From Vanilla planifolia (Eukaryota; Streptophyta; Magnoliopsida; Asparagales; Orchidaceae): 64,000 nucleotides of DNA. Position numbers and translations under genes: made by a program. Under the pieces are notes generated by a model that saw only the letters and a program-made list of their open reading frames with translations, ran no database searches and was not told the origin of the DNA. The stretch is taken from NCBI GenBank assembly GCA_023846275.1, contig JAIUJO010000188.1:612501-676500 (forward strand), in the 5' to 3' direction. The first letter of the stretch is position 1. Each line of letters opens with the position of its first letter. Below, one piece after another: positions 61,601-64,000 of this stretch.

Positions 61601-64000
61601 TTCCTTTAAAGTTATTGTGAATCATCTAAATAAATAACCATAAATAATAATAATTTATTACAATATTTTTTTAATTATAATAAAATTGATTTGTTATAAA
61701 TTGAGTTTTCATTGTATAAAAAACTAAAATTGAAAAGGTAACATAGTAGTTAAATTAGACTTTCTTAGTAATATATACAAAATAAATTGAAAAATCTTGA
61801 AACTAGTGAGGTACATTATATGTGAATGTTATATTGAATGATACCTTTAAGATCAAGGGTAATAATCTCATTCATGAAATCTGGCACAAATCGAGATACT
61901 CTCTAAACCATATAAAAACATAGAAAATCAATTTCTAAAAATGGAAAAAGTATTATTTAATTGGATACAAATAATTGTGATGATATTTAAAATATTTGTT
62001 TCATCTCAATCAAACCTCATTTGAAATTTTTATTAATTATTAAATAAATTAATTAAAAAATATTATTTTAATCCTAAAGTAAAATATATTAATGATAATA
62101 GGAGATTGTCCAATGTAATGTAATATTACAGAAAAGCAATTATAACTTTAAAGGAATATAACCAAATAAAATAAAAAAGCTTTGAAAAAAAGGATAAGTT
62201 TTTTTAGGCATGTTGTATTGAAAAGTACTAAAAAGATTAAATGTAACACCTAGAAACATAAAATTCGGTATAAATAAACATATCTGATAAAATATGCTAA
62301 ACAATTTATCAATAAAATATAGAAAAACTTTGTTAACTAAATAGAGCTCATTAAGACGAGTCTAATGATAATAATTTTGTCTCGATGACAAATCATTTAG
62401 ATTTACTACAAATTGCATAATCAAATAAGAAAAAAATAAAACTTTTCTAATTATAATATGTGATAAATAAATAATAAAAATAAAATGATTAAAATTGAAG
62501 CAATGTAATATAACAAAATTAAAGTGAAGTGAAGGTCACATGAGTAGAGAATTAGATTTTCGTAGAAATATAGCTAAAACATAGCAAAAAACATAAATAA
62601 ATTAGATAAATCACACTAAATGGCTTGAATGTGGCATGTTTAATAATAAAATTAGGACCAAATAAAAATTAATTATAAAATGTCTAAAAAGAATCTAAGT
62701 GCTTTAAAAATATAAAAATTTGTACTAATTTGACAGAACCTGATGGAATGTGTGAACAATCATTTGTTTCATCTCGAGTAAGCCTCATTTTGATTTGCTC
62801 CAACAAAATGCACTTAAATTATATCATAAAGTCAAAGTTAGATAAATTGAAACACATAATTAATGAAATAGAAGTTTTGTAATTGTCACAATAGAAGAGA
62901 TTTAGAGTTTTGTAGTTATATAATGAAATCAAATGAAAAATTTAATAAATAAGGTCAATTCTACAAGAAAGTTGCATTCAAAAAACCGATGAAGATTAGG
63001 TTTAACTTTCTCAATCATCAAATTATGTAGGAACAAAAATTCCTCACAAAACATACAAATTCCGAGAAATAAAACACTTTAAAATGTACAAATGAATAAT
63101 TAACTTGATAAAGCTTGACAATAATAGTCCAATGTTGTTTGTTTGATCTTGTAAGAAACTTGTTTTAAACTTGTAACAATTACAAGCATAAATAAGCATA
63201 TATAATAAAAAATGTAATTTTCATATTCAGTAATATGTTTAAAAGTTGAATTAAGATAATCCTAAACTATGCGATAATGAAATTGAATGCATGAAAGTTG
63301 TATTAAAATGCACTAAAGTGACCACAGGTTACATTGTCTATCTTGAAATTAGGTATCAATCAAAGCATATCATAAGGTGAGCCTAAATGTTCAAAAATAA
63401 AATATTTTTTAAAATAAAAGAGAAAATTTGAATTCATATATCTCATTGGCATGAATCCAATGATGTTTATTTCCTCTCAATTCGACCAAATTTATGAATT
63501 ATGTGGAATTATAAAACGAAATAAGAATTGATATTAATAATGTTTTATTTTAATATTATTTAAATAATTAATAAATATAATTAGGTGATGTTGATGAAAT
63601 ATGATGTAATCAAATGAAAATAATATGAAGATGACAAGAAAGGAGAGTAAAATTTCATCATAATATGAGAAATAAACACGAACAATTAAATAAATGAAAA
63701 AAATTTTAAAAGAACTTTGTATTCAAGGATACTAAAGGGATTAGGACTAATAACCTTGATTATCAAATCAACTATGAATCAAAAAATAATGTACTAAAAA
63801 AATTTGTTATATAGCTTGATTAAGCCATTTAAGTTGAGTTCAATATCATTGTTTCATCTTCATCAAAATTTATTTGAAATTTTTACGAATTACCAAAGTT
63901 ATTAAACATCAATAATAATAAGTTTTTATTTCAATATTAGGTATATACATTAGAAATAAAATTATATAAATTGAGGAATATAATATAACTAAAAAAAATG
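55693..64000 (+). repeat. 420-bp array, forward block F4, to the window end
   Basis: About 19-20 forward units continue to the right edge without a boundary. The marker box is seen, for example, near 55,790, 56,200, 57,930, 59,085, 59,715, 60,110, 60,515, 61,440, 61,860, 62,240, 63,000 and 63,745; several units between are shortened. The array therefore extends beyond the window. No gene is present; the short frames at 56,613-56,813 and 57,673-57,876 are on the reverse strand of units. Confidence 0.9.
56850..56872. repeat. Short imperfect (TA)n tract
   Basis: A TA run broken by GTAC. Unlike the tracts at 21.8 and 38.5 kb, it sits in the A/T stretch just before the GAGCTCATC box (here AGGTCACATCAAGAAAAGCCC) and not in the AAATATATATTAA box. 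Confidence 0.75.

Overview
The window looks like deep heterochromatin of a land plant, most likely a seed plant with a repeat-rich genome. It is very AT-rich and I find no credible host gene: the longest open frame is under 100 codons, and every one I checked lies in a repeat or a decayed element. The plant call rests on a decayed Ty3/gypsy chromovirus of Tekay/Del type and on two Ty1/copia-type elements with plant-typical ends. Nothing in the sequence identifies the species.

Layout. (1) 1-4.3 kb: AT-rich, no gene, probably holding the decayed 5' LTR of the next element; a 48-bp direct repeat lies at 2.41-2.63 kb. (2) 4.3-10.3 kb: one plus-strand Ty3/gypsy fossil, with primer-binding site, gag, RT, RNase H, integrase and chromodomain-type tail all traceable in order. 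(3) 7,237-9,185: a much fresher 1.95-kb solo LTR, copia-like and on the minus strand, inserted into that fossil's pol with a 5-bp target duplication. (4) 10.3-14.1 kb: AT-rich remnants, including the 3' end of a second, minus-strand copia fossil (pol tail, polypurine tract, LTR edge). (5) About 14.9-17.7 kb: an irregular tandem array with a unit near 300 bp. (6) About 17.74 kb to the end: a huge, highly diverged tandem array with a unit near 420 bp, about 110 units, running past the window edge.

The 420-bp array is the main object. It runs in one orientation to about 43.99 kb, flips to about 47.95 kb, flips back to about 50.0 kb, flips again to about 53.46 kb, then returns to the original orientation. 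The second flip-and-return block (50.0-55.3 kb) is a diverged tandem copy of the first (44.1-50.0 kb), so one segmental duplication carried an inverted block and its forward neighbour together. A 20-bp repeat sits at the first flip. Expanded microsatellites, a purine-rich GAA/GAT tract and a roughly 325-bp foreign-looking insert with a strong hairpin interrupt the array.

No metabolic or regulatory gene system is present. The story is one of layered elements and satellite evolution: an old chromovirus, later copia insertions, two unrelated tandem arrays side by side, and repeated rearrangement within the larger array. All similarity and period estimates were made by eye.
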